A program made the position numbers and the translations under genes. Shown here in pieces: positions 22,966 to 34,083 of a DNA stretch of 64,000 nt. This stretch comes from Antitrichia curtipendula (lineage: Eukaryota > Streptophyta > Bryopsida > Hypnales > Leucodontaceae): assembly GCA_951230915.1 (NCBI GenBank), contig OX579635.1, forward strand, positions 3,720,001-3,784,000, given 5' to 3'. The notes below the pieces were generated by a model. That model did no database searches. It saw only the letters and a list, made by a program, of their open reading frames with translations, and was not told the DNA's origin. The stretch's first letter is position 1; every line of letters begins with the position of its first letter.

Positions 22966-22974
22966 AAGGTATTA

Positions 22975-23960
22975 GGAAAACTCTCCTATCCCAAGTTTGT
23001 GCCATTCATTCGAGGTCGGATCTTTCTCTCTCCTTTTTTTTGGGCTTCATTCCTAGAACTCTCCCATTCCAACTTATTCTAATTTTTTTTCTTTTGGTTG
23101 AATCATTCTTTTTTCTATTTTGTTCCTAAAACTCTTCCATCTCAAATCAAAGCCAAATGTTCATTTTTGGTTCCATCATTCCTTTCCCTATTTATTTGGA
23201 TCATTCCTAAAACTCTCCCATCCCAATTCATATTTTTTGGGTTGTTTTGTTGAATGATCTCCTTTTCTAATTTGTTTTGCTTCAAAACTTAGCAAGTCTC
23301 TTTTGTAGTATTCTTCCAACACCATGCCGATCTTTGTTTGTTGAATCATGCCCTTTCCTACTTCATTTTTGCTTATTTCTTGAAGTTCTACCACCTCAAT
23401 TCAAAGCCATAATTTATTTGTTCCATCATTCTCTTTTTTTTTGTTTTTGTTTCTGCTTCATTTCTAAAATTCTTCCATTCCACCTCAATGCCCCTTAGTT
23501 TTTTTGGCTACATGAACTCCTTAAGCACTTTGTTTTCAACTCAATGCCATTTTATTTTTGTTCCACCATTCCCTTTCCTATTTTGTTTGGCTTCATTAAT
23601 TCCTAAAACTCTTTAATTCCAATTGCATGCCAATAGTTATATGTAGAATCATTCGATTCTCTATTTTTATATACGTTCCTATTTTTTTCCTTCTTTAATT
23701 CCTAAACTCTTTTATTCCAAGTCTATGCCAATCTTTTTTTATTTAGTCATTCCCTTTCCTATATTTGTTCTTTGCTTCGTTCCAAAAACTCTTCCATCCT
23801 AAATCATTGCCATTCTTGATTTGTTGAATCATTCCCTTTCTTATCACTTTTGCTTCATCCATAAACAAATTCTTCCATCTGAAGTTCCGAACTCAATGCC
23901 ATTTGTTTTTTAATCCATTATTCATATTCCTATTGATTTTTTATTTCATTCTTGTCTTAG
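22975..23960. repeat. T-rich degenerate tandem repeat, block 1
   Basis: Irregular units of very roughly 70 bases contain, in order, TTCATTCCTAAAACTCT, CCATCCCAA, ATGCCATT, TTTTTG and ATCATTCCCTTTCCTATTTT. The same phrase structure recurs at 25870-27480 and 30770-32060. No genes; frames here are low-complexity. Confidence 0.7.
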
Positions 23961-24056
23961 AACAATGAGAAGTTACAAGTTATAGTTTGTTCTTCATGTA
24001 AAGGGATTCATTTTTTGGAATACTTGGCACAAGGGACTCTTTTTTAATTGAATGTA

Positions 24057-25291
24057 CAGTACCCTCCAAAAACTCTTGCAACCCCATGTCTAGTTCTCAT
24101 CCGAGTAGTTTGATTACAATTCAAACTCATGGTAGGTAAATTTAGATATTTGATTGAGATTTTTTGCCCCAAACTAGGTGAGTCATGCACCTTGTTGTAA
24201 CTCATTCCACTTCTTAGAAAAATCTTTCTTTGTGAAAGGTGGTTGATTTTGAAAACACTAAGCTAAATTTAAAGGGACAATGCTAATTTGAAAATTTCAT
24301 TGTAGAAGATCATAGGTAGTGGATTTCAACCGGTTTTGCGGTTGAGAGGATCAACATTAGTGCATGCATGCTTCTAGTGATTGTTGCTTGTAGACATAGC
24401 CTAGAAGTTTTGTGAGAAAAAATTAATGTTTGTCTAAAATATTATATATATGATGTTGCTAGAAGTTCTATAAGCAAACTTGTGAAGTTCTAAGCAATGT
24501 TGGTCAACTTTGCACCATGACATAATGTAAAATTCATTGAGTGGCCACCAAATTCTTTTGACCTTAATCCTATAGAGAATTTATAGAAGCAAGTCAAAGA
24601 TCGAGTACAAAAAAGATGTAGATCCTACAACAATGACTAAATGTGGACATTAGTGAATATGGCATGCAAGGATATACCTCAAGAAAGTATTCAAAAGTCA
24701 ATTTCTACGATGCCAAACCAAATCAAAGCTAAGATAGCAGCTCAAGGTGGTAGTACTTGATGGTAGTAGGTGTAACACTTTGTTGCAAAGTCGTTGCTAG
24801 TCAGCGAGACATACTGTAAAATTCATGATATAGTAGGCTTCTACAATACCATAGCTTCCTAATGATATCCTATTTGACAATATTTATTCAAATGTTTTTG
24901 AATACATGACCTTTGCCTTGAACATGTATGAAAGGAAATTGCAAAATACATTAAAGCCAAATAGACAAAAAATTTACCTACATAGTATGCATCTTTGTAA
25001 TATGAAAGATGTGAACAATGATGTTTCCTAAATATATACGCAATCAGATCTTAAAAAATCATCATACACATTTTCTAATTAATTATTATGTAATATCGTG
25101 AAAAATAAATAAAATAATTCACCAAAAATGGAATTTCTATTTTTAGACATTGAAATTTCATATGTTGGTGAAGGTTCCATAAAGCAATAGATTTAATAGG
25201 ATACTTTTCATAGTATGTTCTTAAAATAGAGTTAAAAAGGAAAATTTGAAGGACTTCATAATGGGGTTGCAAGACTTTTTGGAGGGTACTG
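24057..25291 (+). mobile_element. Tc1/mariner element nested in the hAT element, inactive
   Basis: The left end CAGTACCCTCCAAAAA at 24057 and the complementary GGAGGGTACTG ending at 25291 form inverted repeats of about 30 bp that continue into CTTGCAACCCC. TA dinucleotides flank both (24055-24056 and 25292-25293), the Tc1/mariner target duplication. At 1235 bp it has the usual length. A plus-strand stretch near 24541-24600 decodes as WPPNSFDLNPIENL followed by a TAG, close to the WPxxSPDLNPIENLW motif of Tc1-type transposases. Several stops and frame breaks make it dead. It interrupts the hAT element just before the GC array at 25296, so it inserted after the hAT element was assembled. Confidence 0.88.
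24530..24765 (+). pseudogene. Tc1-type transposase C-terminal remnant
   Basis: The DLNPIENL motif, part of the conserved DDE/D catalytic end, is followed by KQVKDR and then a readable tail to about 24765 with two in-frame stops. One stop replaces the conserved Trp of the motif (TGG to TAG). Upstream catalytic parts are too decayed for me to place. Confidence 0.75.
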
Positions 25292-25295
25292 TACA

Positions 25296-25424
25296 ATAGG
25301 GCGGGGACTCTAGGGCGGGGACTCGAAGTCAAGGCGGGGACTCCAGGGCGGGGACTCGAAGGCAGGGCGGGGACTCCAGGGCGGGGACTCGAAGGCAGGG
25401 CGGGGACTCCAGGGCGGGGACTAA
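25296..25424 (+). repeat. GC array 3
   Basis: Regular copies of AGGGCGGGGACTCCAGGGCGG lie right against the Tc1/mariner insertion on one side and block A copy 2 on the other. It is again without an intact gene. Confidence 0.8.
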
Positions 25425-25625
25425 CTCGTCCAGCATAGGAAGCAAGACTTTGAAATGCGACATCCTTGAACCGCCCTTTTCCTTGGAGAGTGGGAAGCAT
25501 TAATTTAGCCTCAACAACTTATTTTGGATTCTGACAAGACAATGAAAGCAAGATGCCGAATAAAGAGGTCCATGGCCTAAGATTTGGAAGAAAATCCATG
25601 GAAGAGGATGTCTCCTTTGTTGTGG
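25425..25625. repeat. Duplicated block A, copy 2
   Basis: This copy matches 22758-22965 over its whole length with scattered changes. In both places the order is GC array, block A, T-rich repeats, which points to duplication of a larger module inside the element. Confidence 0.7.
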
Positions 25626-25869
25626 TGAGAAATGTTTTTCCTTACTTCTTCTAACACTTCAAACTACTTTGAACAAACATATCATTTAGGTTGTAAAAAA
25701 CAATGTAAATTCTTTGATTTAGGAAATGTTTAGGACACTTTGAGGAAATATTTAGTAAATGTTTAATCAATATTTTTGAAATGTAGTGTACTAGATAAAA
25801 GGATAAAACTGCATTGTATTTGAAATGAAAGAAATAGTAGGGGAGTTATTTAAAATTCTAGGCCTTCAA

Positions 25870-27480
25870 TATGCAACTGCAATTTTTAATTCCATCATTT
25901 CCTTTCCTAATTTTTCGGGCTTCATTCCTAAAAGTCTTCCATTCTAAGTCACTGTCCTTTTTTGGGGGGCATCATTCCCTTTCCTATTTTTTTCCAGGAA
26001 TTAGCACAGGTCTCCCATCCCAACTTGTCAATTGTATGGCATTCTTTTTGGGTTGGATCATTTTGTCTTCTTTTTCTGTAGATGCTTCATTCGTAAGACT
26101 CTCCCATCCCAAATTATATTTAATTTTTTTGGTTTAGTTGAATCATTCCTTTTTCTATTTTGTTCCTAACAATCTTCCATCCCAATTTTCAATTCATCTT
26201 TTTTTGTTGAATCATTTCCATCTCTATTTTGTTTTCGCTTATTTCCTGAAGTTCTCCCACCCCAAGTCCCCAATTCAAAGACACCATTTTTTTCTTCATT
26301 AATTCATAGAACTCTTTTATGTGAACTCCATGCCAATATTTATTCATCCAACTCACTTCCTTTCCTATTTTTTTTCTTCATTAATTCCTAAAATTGTTTA
26401 ATCCAACGGTAAGCATTTTTTTTTTGCTTATTTCCTTTCCTATTTGTTTTATTTATTAGCACAATTATTCCATCCTAAGGGATTCCCTAAATTTTTTTCT
26501 TTATGGTACGAAATTGAAGTCTATCCATTCACTTCTCATTTTTCATATGACATAAGAGGTAATGTGAAACAATATTTGTTTCATATTTCTTTCACATTTG
26601 TTTGTTTTTATTAGCAACATTTAAAATGCACTTACATTTCTTTCCCTTCCTAATCTTTGTAAAATTCATTAGCAAAATGCCAAAATGGCTCCATTCCATC
26701 ATGAGCCCGAAGGCCATTTAAATAATTTAATTTTTGTATTACCTAAGCCCTTCTTATTTTTTGTTAGTGATTTGCAAGATTATTGTATCCCAAATAGATG
26801 CCTTTTTCTTGGGTATATCATTTACTTCCTAATTTTATTTGAACTTCATTTGCAACATTATCCCATGCCATCCCAATGGCCAATGCCCTTTATTTTTTGT
26901 ATATCATTCCCTTTCCTATTTCTTTGGGATTCATTCCCTTATCAAATGTTTCTTGGGATTCATTCCCTTTCCTTTTTGGGGGGGATTCTTTCCCTTTCCT
27001 AATTTTTTGGATTCATTTCTTTTCCAATTTTTTTTAGATTGATTAGCAAAATTTTTACATCCCAAGTTATATAAAAACTAAATGGCATTATTATTCTCTT
27101 CCTAATTTTTCTCCAACTCAATGCCAATTTTTGGCATTCAGTTTACCTTCCTACTTTTTTTGTGCTTCATTAGCAAAATTGCTCCATCTAAAATTCTCAA
27201 TCAAAGGCCATTTAAATTTTGTATTCTCTAAACCCATTCTAATTTTTTTGGGCTTCATTTGTCACGTTATTCTATCCCAACTAAATGCCATTCATTTTTA
27301 AGTAGGTAATTACTTCCCTATTTTTTGCTTTTCTCTATCATTCCTTTGCCTATTTTGCAAGTGAATTTTTACCTATTTCAATCCCTTTTGGGGGGGAGTT
27401 CCATCATTCCTTTGCATATATATATTTCCATCAAGGCATTAATGACATTTGAAAAGCGTTTTTTCCCCTAATTTCAAGTT
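25870..27480. repeat. T-rich degenerate tandem repeat, block 2
   Basis: Same phrase structure as at 22975-23960 (TTCATTCCTAAAAxTCT, CCATCCCAA, GCCATT, CCCTTTCCTATTTTTTT). It runs almost to the 3' side of the RING gene. Confidence 0.7.
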
Positions 27481-27837
27481 CGGGCCACTTCGTGCCTTCG
27501 TGGTCCGTCCAACCTTCCCTACTTCTATTCATTGAGTGGAAATTGGGAATGAATTGTACTCCAATTCAATGACATTTCATTTCATGGTATAAATAATTTT
27601 AATATGTATGAAGTCCACAAGTCCATTCAAATTTCAAATGAGTACGTGCAAAAAATAAATGAAGTCACTTTGGGCAAAATCATTCAAAACAAAATCAAAT
27701 ATATTTCATATGCATAGTGTAATACAAAGTAGGAAAGTATATAAGCCTATATAATATTATAGTGCTAGGAAAATAAGTCTTCTAAGAAAACCTAAGCTCA
27801 CTAGCTAAAACACTCAAAACTATACTCAAAACTATAC

Positions 27838-30135
27838 TTAGTCCATGTTCATTGGACTATTTGCACTGCCACTTGGTCCAGCCTCATTGTCATGTGTCTC
27901 GGCGCGAATTGGAAGGTCTTCATCTGTTCCCAAACGAAGTCTACGAACTGCGGATCGAGTTCTCCTCGCTGGTCCGTCTTCCTCTAAAAGAGCCTTCAAT
28001 ATTTGTGATTGCTTGAGGCTTTGAAGACATTGGAGAGTTCCCGGGCTATGTTGTTCCAACAAGAAGTCCATCCCATCATTTCGAAAGGTTTCTCGCCACT
28101 CTGACTCCGATAGTTGTGCAAGTTCAGCAGGGTCTGGCATGTCAATGTCTTCCCCCCTCCGCATCCCCTGGTCGTCAGTAATGCGAACTCCATCAACGCC
28201 CCACAACCATCCAAGAGGATGAGGTCCAAATTGGAAGTATTCTTGTGCCTCATTCCAATGCCCATTGAAGCATTGGAAGAAGAAATTCCGTCGTCCTTGG
28301 CTAAAGTTGTCCTTCAATGGAACCAAGTGGTGGCACACCTCCACAATTTGAGCCGGATCTTTTTCCCAACCCCATTCGGTACAAAGTTATTGTTTGCCCA
28401 GCGAATGGATGTTCAATTTCCAACTCCACACCAAGTCTGTTCCCCACTTCTGAGAATGATCAGGGGCATTTTCAGCATTGAATTCCCAATGCGGTGGCAT
28501 GTAGGGAACTAATCCAAACAACTCATACAAGCGCTTATGGAAAGGAGCCTTGCATAGTGAACAACGTCGACGGACAATCATCAAGCTAATTAGGCAGAAT
28601 GGGTGGTACAAATGTTCACACGTGCCTAAGTGCATTCCACCTTCTGGGCCAAATGGATTAAGGCAAATGGGACATGTAGTTCCATCGTGTACGAAGGTTG
28701 AAGGGTTTGGCCACAGTAGTAATGGATTGCCTTCATGGTCCACGGCAGAGCCAACTTCATTCTTGAAATCCCAATCATGTTTGGACCAGTCGATGGTTGT
28801 TTGTCCACCAGCAATGTCAATGGTTGCCATTTCATCCATGTTGAAATGATCATCCACAAGGGCCCACGATGTCAAACCAAAAACCCTCTCTTGATTGTGT
28901 GCGCCGTAATTGTGGTCAATTTTTTTGAATTCCTCCACCATTTGCCTAGTCCTGTCAACACTGAAGACACATGCCAGCTTCCATTGGTAATACTGCTCCA
29001 TCAATGCATGCAATTGATTTTTCAATGTCAAATTCATTGCAAGCGCGTCCGTCAATTGGATGCTTTGGTCCACTGGCCCAGCTGCACCTACATTTGCGGG
29101 TAATTCTCCAAAGGACAAAGAATCATCCTGAGTATCCATTGTTGCACCAACTTCTGTAGGTTCCAATGGAATTTGAGAATTATTTGAAGGCCCTTGCGCT
29201 TCCCCTCGTGGATCTTGACCACGATTGGCCAATGTTGCTGCCTCAAGAGCGTGCCGAAGTACCTCCATCTCACGTTGTTGTTGATTGATAATGTTGTCCT
29301 TCTCTTGCATGTCTTCTCTCATTTTGTTAACATCATTATACAAAGAATGCAATTCCTCATTCTTCTCATTCACTTCAATCAACAAATCCTGGATTCGGTT
29401 TGTAGCAGCTGTAACATCCACAATTCCTACCACTGGTTCGTCAATAGGTGGCACCTGTTCCTCCACAACATTTTCGTGTAAAACCTCAGCAGTTTGACGC
29501 GAAGCCCTCCTCTTTTTAGCTCGTAGTAGTTGAGTTCTATGGCTGACTACAACTGGTACACGAGATCCATCTGAGTCGTCGTCCGTAGATGAGTCTTCAG
29601 TGTCATATCTTCGTGGTGCTTGAACCTGCGTATTTGTTTTCCCTAGACCACCTTCCGGGTATCTTTTTACCCCCCTTGGAATGAATCCATTTGCTGGAGT
29701 AGGAATATTGACATTTTCTCCCATTTGCTTCAAAGTTGACCAATCCACTCTCTTGTTCAACTTCAGCTCCGCATAGACCCCTCGTGCAAGGAAAAGTTGT
29801 ACTTCATTGCGTATGACGTTTGAGAGAGCATACAACACTTGGTACACCTCAATGCATCGGTTTGTAAACTCTTCGTCCAGGCAGTATTTTAAATTTGCCT
29901 TGTGGAAGCGTCTGTGACAGTTGTGTCGCTCTTCCAGGAACAACTTGTCTATGTGGCACCACTCAATGTAATTGGCGCAGTCATCATATGTCCATGGTTC
30001 AAGCACGCCCTCCCACCCTCTGAATGCAAGCTTGTCAGGGTTTCGTAGAACATGTAGTCGCTTGCGATGTTTGTTTCCAGCTCGTGGTCGGGTTCTATCT
30101 CGTTCTTCCTTGGTCATTCTTGGTGGTGTATCCAT
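27838..30135 (-). pseudogene. RING-H2/coiled-coil cargo gene with one in-frame stop
   Basis: One continuous minus-strand frame of 766 codons runs from the Met at 30135 to a stop at 27838, interrupted only by a TAA at 28387-28389. Numbering from an upstream Met at 30189, there is a conserved-looking N-terminal region (40-165), an acidic Ser/Asp patch (195-210), a basic stretch (RAKKRRASR), a coiled coil (about 261-320), and a RING-H2 finger with C506, C509, C524, H526, H529, C532, C543 and C546. All eight zinc ligands are present, as in ubiquitin E3 ligases. The stop follows GKQ, shortly after the RING; CAA to TAA would explain it. The 182-codon remainder stays open, ending in an acidic tail. 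It may still make a RING protein shorter by about 180 residues. Substrate and role are unknown. Confidence 0.8.
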
Positions 30136-30234
30136 TTTTGTAGAAAAAAGCGAAATCCTCCACGTGGCAATCAAGTAGACCCCGCACAACGCTCACAACC
30201 AGCTCAATGAAGAGATGGAAGGCTGAGAGTATGC

Positions 30235-30328
30235 AGGGCGGGGACTCCAGACAGTGGGACGGGGACTCCAGAGAGTGGGGCGGGGACTCCAAAGAGTGGG
30301 GCGGGGACTCCAGAGAGTAGGCGCGGAC
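30235..30328 (+). repeat. GC array beside RING gene promoter
   Basis: Copies of GGGGCGGGGACTCCAGAGAGT lie 100-190 bases upstream of the RING start codon. A TATTTAAAT sequence at about 30334-30343 may be the TATA element, which would place the array in the leader. Confidence 0.75.
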
Positions 30329-30769
30329 ATGATTTAAATATACGAAGTTAATGTGCTTAGACATATTTCCATTTCCTAAGGTAGAAGGCTCGAAAAGAGT
30401 TTTGGCATTAAGAACTGCCCCTATAAGTGGTTGTAGAATGGACATGATGCAGTTTTCAAATTGACCTCAAAAGACAAAAAGGAAGGAAGGAAAAAAACAT
30501 TCTTTATCACAAGAGCCAATCATTGTCTTTGCTATCCCCATTTTTCTTTAGAATTGCAATATGAAGGACGTAAGAATATAAATAGGGACCTAGGACACAT
30601 CTCCTTTGAAAATTTATAATTAATTCAATAATGTTTAAAAAAATATGAAACCGATTGGGCTACATTCCTCATCAATTTTTCTTGGTTTCAAGGATGAGCT
30701 TAAAAATATTCCCATGTAAAGAAATACTGTAGAAATGCGAACCAGTCCTTAAATGAGTGATTTCTGAGC
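30329..30769. other. Spacer upstream of RING gene
   Basis: AT-rich DNA without a gene or clear repeat between the GC array and the T-rich block. It probably includes the RING gene promoter. Confidence 0.4.
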
Positions 30770-32060
30770 CTTTTACATTACTCCATGTTCTAAGTGACTC
30801 TAGCAGTCCATATTGAGATTTAATGTTAGATCATATCACTCTAACACCCCAATAATTTCCATATCCTAATCAATCCACCATTCCATATTTTTTTTGGGTG
30901 TTAAATTGCTTCATTATAAGTTTGTAACCCCCAAACCACTTCCATGTCCAAATCACTCCACTATTCCATAGATTTTTTGGATGTTACATTATTTTATAGT
31001 GACACCCAAATCATTTCCATATAAGAAAGCACTCCACCATTCATATTTTTTTTAATGTTAGATTATTTAAGTCCGTAAAAATAATTCCCCCCGCTAAAAA
31101 TCCTAAAATAAATTGGTATGCTTTTTCTAAAGCTTTGGTCACTCCATCTCCCCTTTTAGACATTGATTTTTAAAGCACACCTCCATTTCAAGTGATTGCC
31201 ATAATTTTTTTGGTGTTTTCATTCTCTTCCCTATTTTGTGGGCATCATTACCAAAAAAAATTATTTGAATTCAATGCCACTTGTGTAAGGTGGAATGATT
31301 TTTTTTTCCCGCTATTAGCAAAATTGTTCCATCCCAACTCGAGGCCATTTATTTTTGAATGATCATTCCTATTAATTTCATTTTTTGCTTTTATTAGCCA
31401 AGCTCTTTCATCTAAAGGAAATTCCATTTACTTTTTGTGGTAACGCAAATCTATCCGAACTAAATGGTAAATTTTTTGGGGTGTTAGTTGAAATCACTTT
31501 AACACACTATTTTTTGTGGGTCTATGTCTCTCACAAAATTATTCCATACCAACCCCAAGCCATTTTGGATTTGTTCCATGATTTCCTTTCCTATTTTTTT
31601 TTTCATTAATGAACAAAGGAGTTCCCATGCCAACTCTATGCCATTCCTTTTGGCTTGGATGATTATCTTTTTTTGTTCGCTTCATTCCTAAGACTCTCCC
31701 ATCCCAACTCATAGTTATTTTTTTTTTTTTTGTTCAAACATTCCATTTTCTATTTTGTTTTCGTTCATTAAGTGAGAAGACTATTTTATTCGAATTCATA
31801 GTTTAGCTTTATTCGTTCAATCTTTCCTTTCCCTACTTTATTTTTTTCTAATTTACTAAAGTTCTTCCACCTCAACTCAAAGCCATTAATCTTATTTTTG
31901 GGTTCCATCATTCCCTTTCCTTTTCTTTTTTTCGTTTTATAATTTATAATTTTTTTGAACCTTTTTTTGTGTTCATGATTAAAATTATCCCAATGTACTT
32001 CAATGTTATTCTTTTTTTTGTTGGATCATTTATTTTATTTTGGGGGGGCTTCATTAACTT
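30770..32060. repeat. T-rich degenerate tandem repeat, block 3
   Basis: Third block of the CCATCCCAA / GCCATT / CATTCCCTTTCCTATTTT phrase, here with a variant unit (CACTCCACCATTCCATATTTTTT) at its left side. It precedes the 3' end of the kinase-like gene. Confidence 0.65.
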
Positions 32061-32370
32061 CTAAAACTGTAAAACATAGACATAGTGAAAAGATAAAGTG
32101 TATGTATTTTTATACCAAACTATTGCATTCACTATTTTTATAAAAGTTTTATCATCAATTCATAGAACTCATAAACATGCAATGAGAAAGAACAATGACA
32201 TAGCAGGTTAATATATTCACATGAGATTTTGAATGTACAATGCATCCGACTTCATATATATTTGAGGTGTTCGGCAATTGCGAAGTACATACACATGGTC
32301 CTCTATGAGGATGATTTACCTTCTATGCCTGAACTATATGCTAAGCTACAAAAAGTAAAAAAACTAAATA

Positions 32371-33951
32371 CTATATACGATAACAACATTCTGGCATAAT
32401 CCAACAGTGGGGGGCCTTCTTCAATGCGTCGAGAACATCTGGCACTGACGCCCTTTCACTCACATCCTCTTTTATGAGGCTTTCCAATTTGATCCTGAGG
32501 TTCTGATACTGCTCTGGATTCTTCGTTGTAAAGTATTTGGAGTCCCACTCTTCCTTCCAAATTTGTGCTGCTATCCATCCGGCCGCATATGCATCAGCTG
32601 CCATGGAATACAAATGCATTTTTTGCATGGCCTCAATTGAATTTGCCAAACCTTGCTCTCTGTATATATAAAACAATTCAGGGGCTGCAAACCTTCGCAT
32701 TCTCTTCTCCTTCACTAGGATGTCCTTGTTGGGAAAGCCATACCTTGACGGCTCCTTCTCTACAGCTCGGCTAGAAAGTCCCCAATCACATATCCCTATA
32801 TACACCGTGTGCTCTTTATAATCATCAAAATGGAGCAAAATATTGGATGGAGTGATGTCGTTGTGCATGTACTGCGCATCGTGGCATTTCCCCACAATGA
32901 CAAGCAAAGAGAGTGCCAAGTTCACTCGGTTCCGTCGGTAAGTTGCAACCCATGTAAGCTCCTCTTTTGTCAACCCTGTACCTTGTTCATGCTTAATCTC
33001 ATCGACATCCAATGTTTCGCTTACTTTCGAATTGTATTTGGATAAGAAAGAAATTAGAGAGCCTCCATTCCACCATAACGTGTAGCCTTCCATCGTTTTA
33101 GGGTGGAGGTACGCAATTCGAATGATGCCAGGATGTCTCACTGGACACCCGCCCGCCTCATTGATGATTCCTTGGCGCTTCTCCTTTTCATTCGTGGTTT
33201 TCAAGCTCTTCCCAGCAAAAAATATCCAACTAGGAATGCTTTGAAGTTTTGTAAGCATCACCTTCCTCACGGTCCCATATGAACCAACGGCACTCTGTTC
33301 CGGCATGGGGATGACTTTTACTGAACTTTCAAGCCACTTGAATGTTCCACTAACACAATGAGCTGTTATGGTGTCTTCAATTGTCGCTTTCCAAGGTGCT
33401 TGCTTTTTCTTACGTGATGAAGAAAATTGTTGAGCAAAGTTTTGAATGATTTTCAACTTTGCAACCACCTCTTTATTTTGTGTGTCCCAATCGCTACCAT
33501 CTTCTTTCTTCCCCATGTGGTAACACCAATTTGACACTATATTGGTTGTGAAGGCAACCACCTGTTTATCCAGCCAGTCTTGGTGCAACCAATAATCGGA
33601 GAAATTGTTGAATTTCTCAGATGCTTCAAACTTTGACTCTAGCTCCGTTCGCAGGTCCCTCGTGAGTTTGTGGTACCCTTCTTTGTTGAGCGCCACATAC
33701 TCCCTGGTCAACATAGTCGTACTGCGACGAGTGTAGAACACCACAACTATTGCTCTCCCTTCAACTATGAATTCATGTGGAGGCATATGGGGATTGAGTG
33801 CTTTCTTGCGTTTATTTTGGCTTGATGAAGAAGGGTTCGATGAACCTGAGGCCATCAAGTTGTCCGTGGATGGAATTACCATCTCACCGACATCATCTAA
33901 ATCTACAAACATAGGACGTTTATCCGCCGATGCACTCCCTTCCCCCGCCAT
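32371..33951 (-). CDS. Protein-kinase-like cargo protein
   Basis: Intact single-exon frame. I take the Met at 33951 (MAGEGSASADKRP) as start because the 31 codons upstream look like leader; an in-frame Met also exists at 34044. Numbering from that upstream Met, a disordered Ser-rich N-terminus with a basic QNKRKK is followed by a helical region (85-240) of unknown family and a complete kinase fold: glycine loop GSYGTV (254-259), Lys in AGK (K279), catalytic loop HNDITPSN (D396, N401; the usual Arg of HRD is Asn), metal loop DWG in place of DFG (D420), AAPE (453-456), and the helix F-type Asp (D484). Key catalytic residues are present, so it could be active; the HND and DWG changes are notable. 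Promoter: TATATAAA just upstream, embedded in GC array sequence. It lies next to the right end of the element. Confidence 0.85.
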   Translation of the reverse strand: MAGEGSASADKRPMFVDLDDVGEMVIPSTDNLMASGSSNPSSSSQNKRKKALNPHMPPHEFIVEGRAIVVVFYTRRSTTMLTREYVALNKEGYHKLTRDLRTELESKFEASEKFNNFSDYWLHQDWLDKQVVAFTTNIVSNWCYHMGKKEDGSDWDTQNKEVVAKLKIIQNFAQQFSSSRKKKQAPWKATIEDTITAHCVSGTFKWLESSVKVIPMPEQSAVGSYGTVRKVMLTKLQSIPSWIFFAGKSLKTTNEKEKRQGIINEAGGCPVRHPGIIRIAYLHPKTMEGYTLWWNGGSLISFLSKYNSKVSETLDVDEIKHEQGTGLTKEELTWVATYRRNRVNLALSLLVIVGKCHDAQYMHNDITPSNILLHFDDYKEHTVYIGICDWGLSSRAVEKEPSRYGFPNKDILVKEKRMRRFAAPELFYIYREQGLANSIEAMQKMHLYSMAADAYAAGWIAAQIWKEEWDSKYFTTKNPEQYQNLRIKLESLIKEDVSERASVPDVLDALKKAPHCWIMPECCYRI

Positions 33952-34083
33952 AACGAAAAGAAATTGTTCAATGGGCCTCTGCAAGCACAAAAGCCCCGAA
34001 AATTTGAAAAAAAACGGGTCACATATGAGGGCCAAGCCCACCACCCACCAAACTCACTCACATAGGCCGTGGGGACGAACTAG

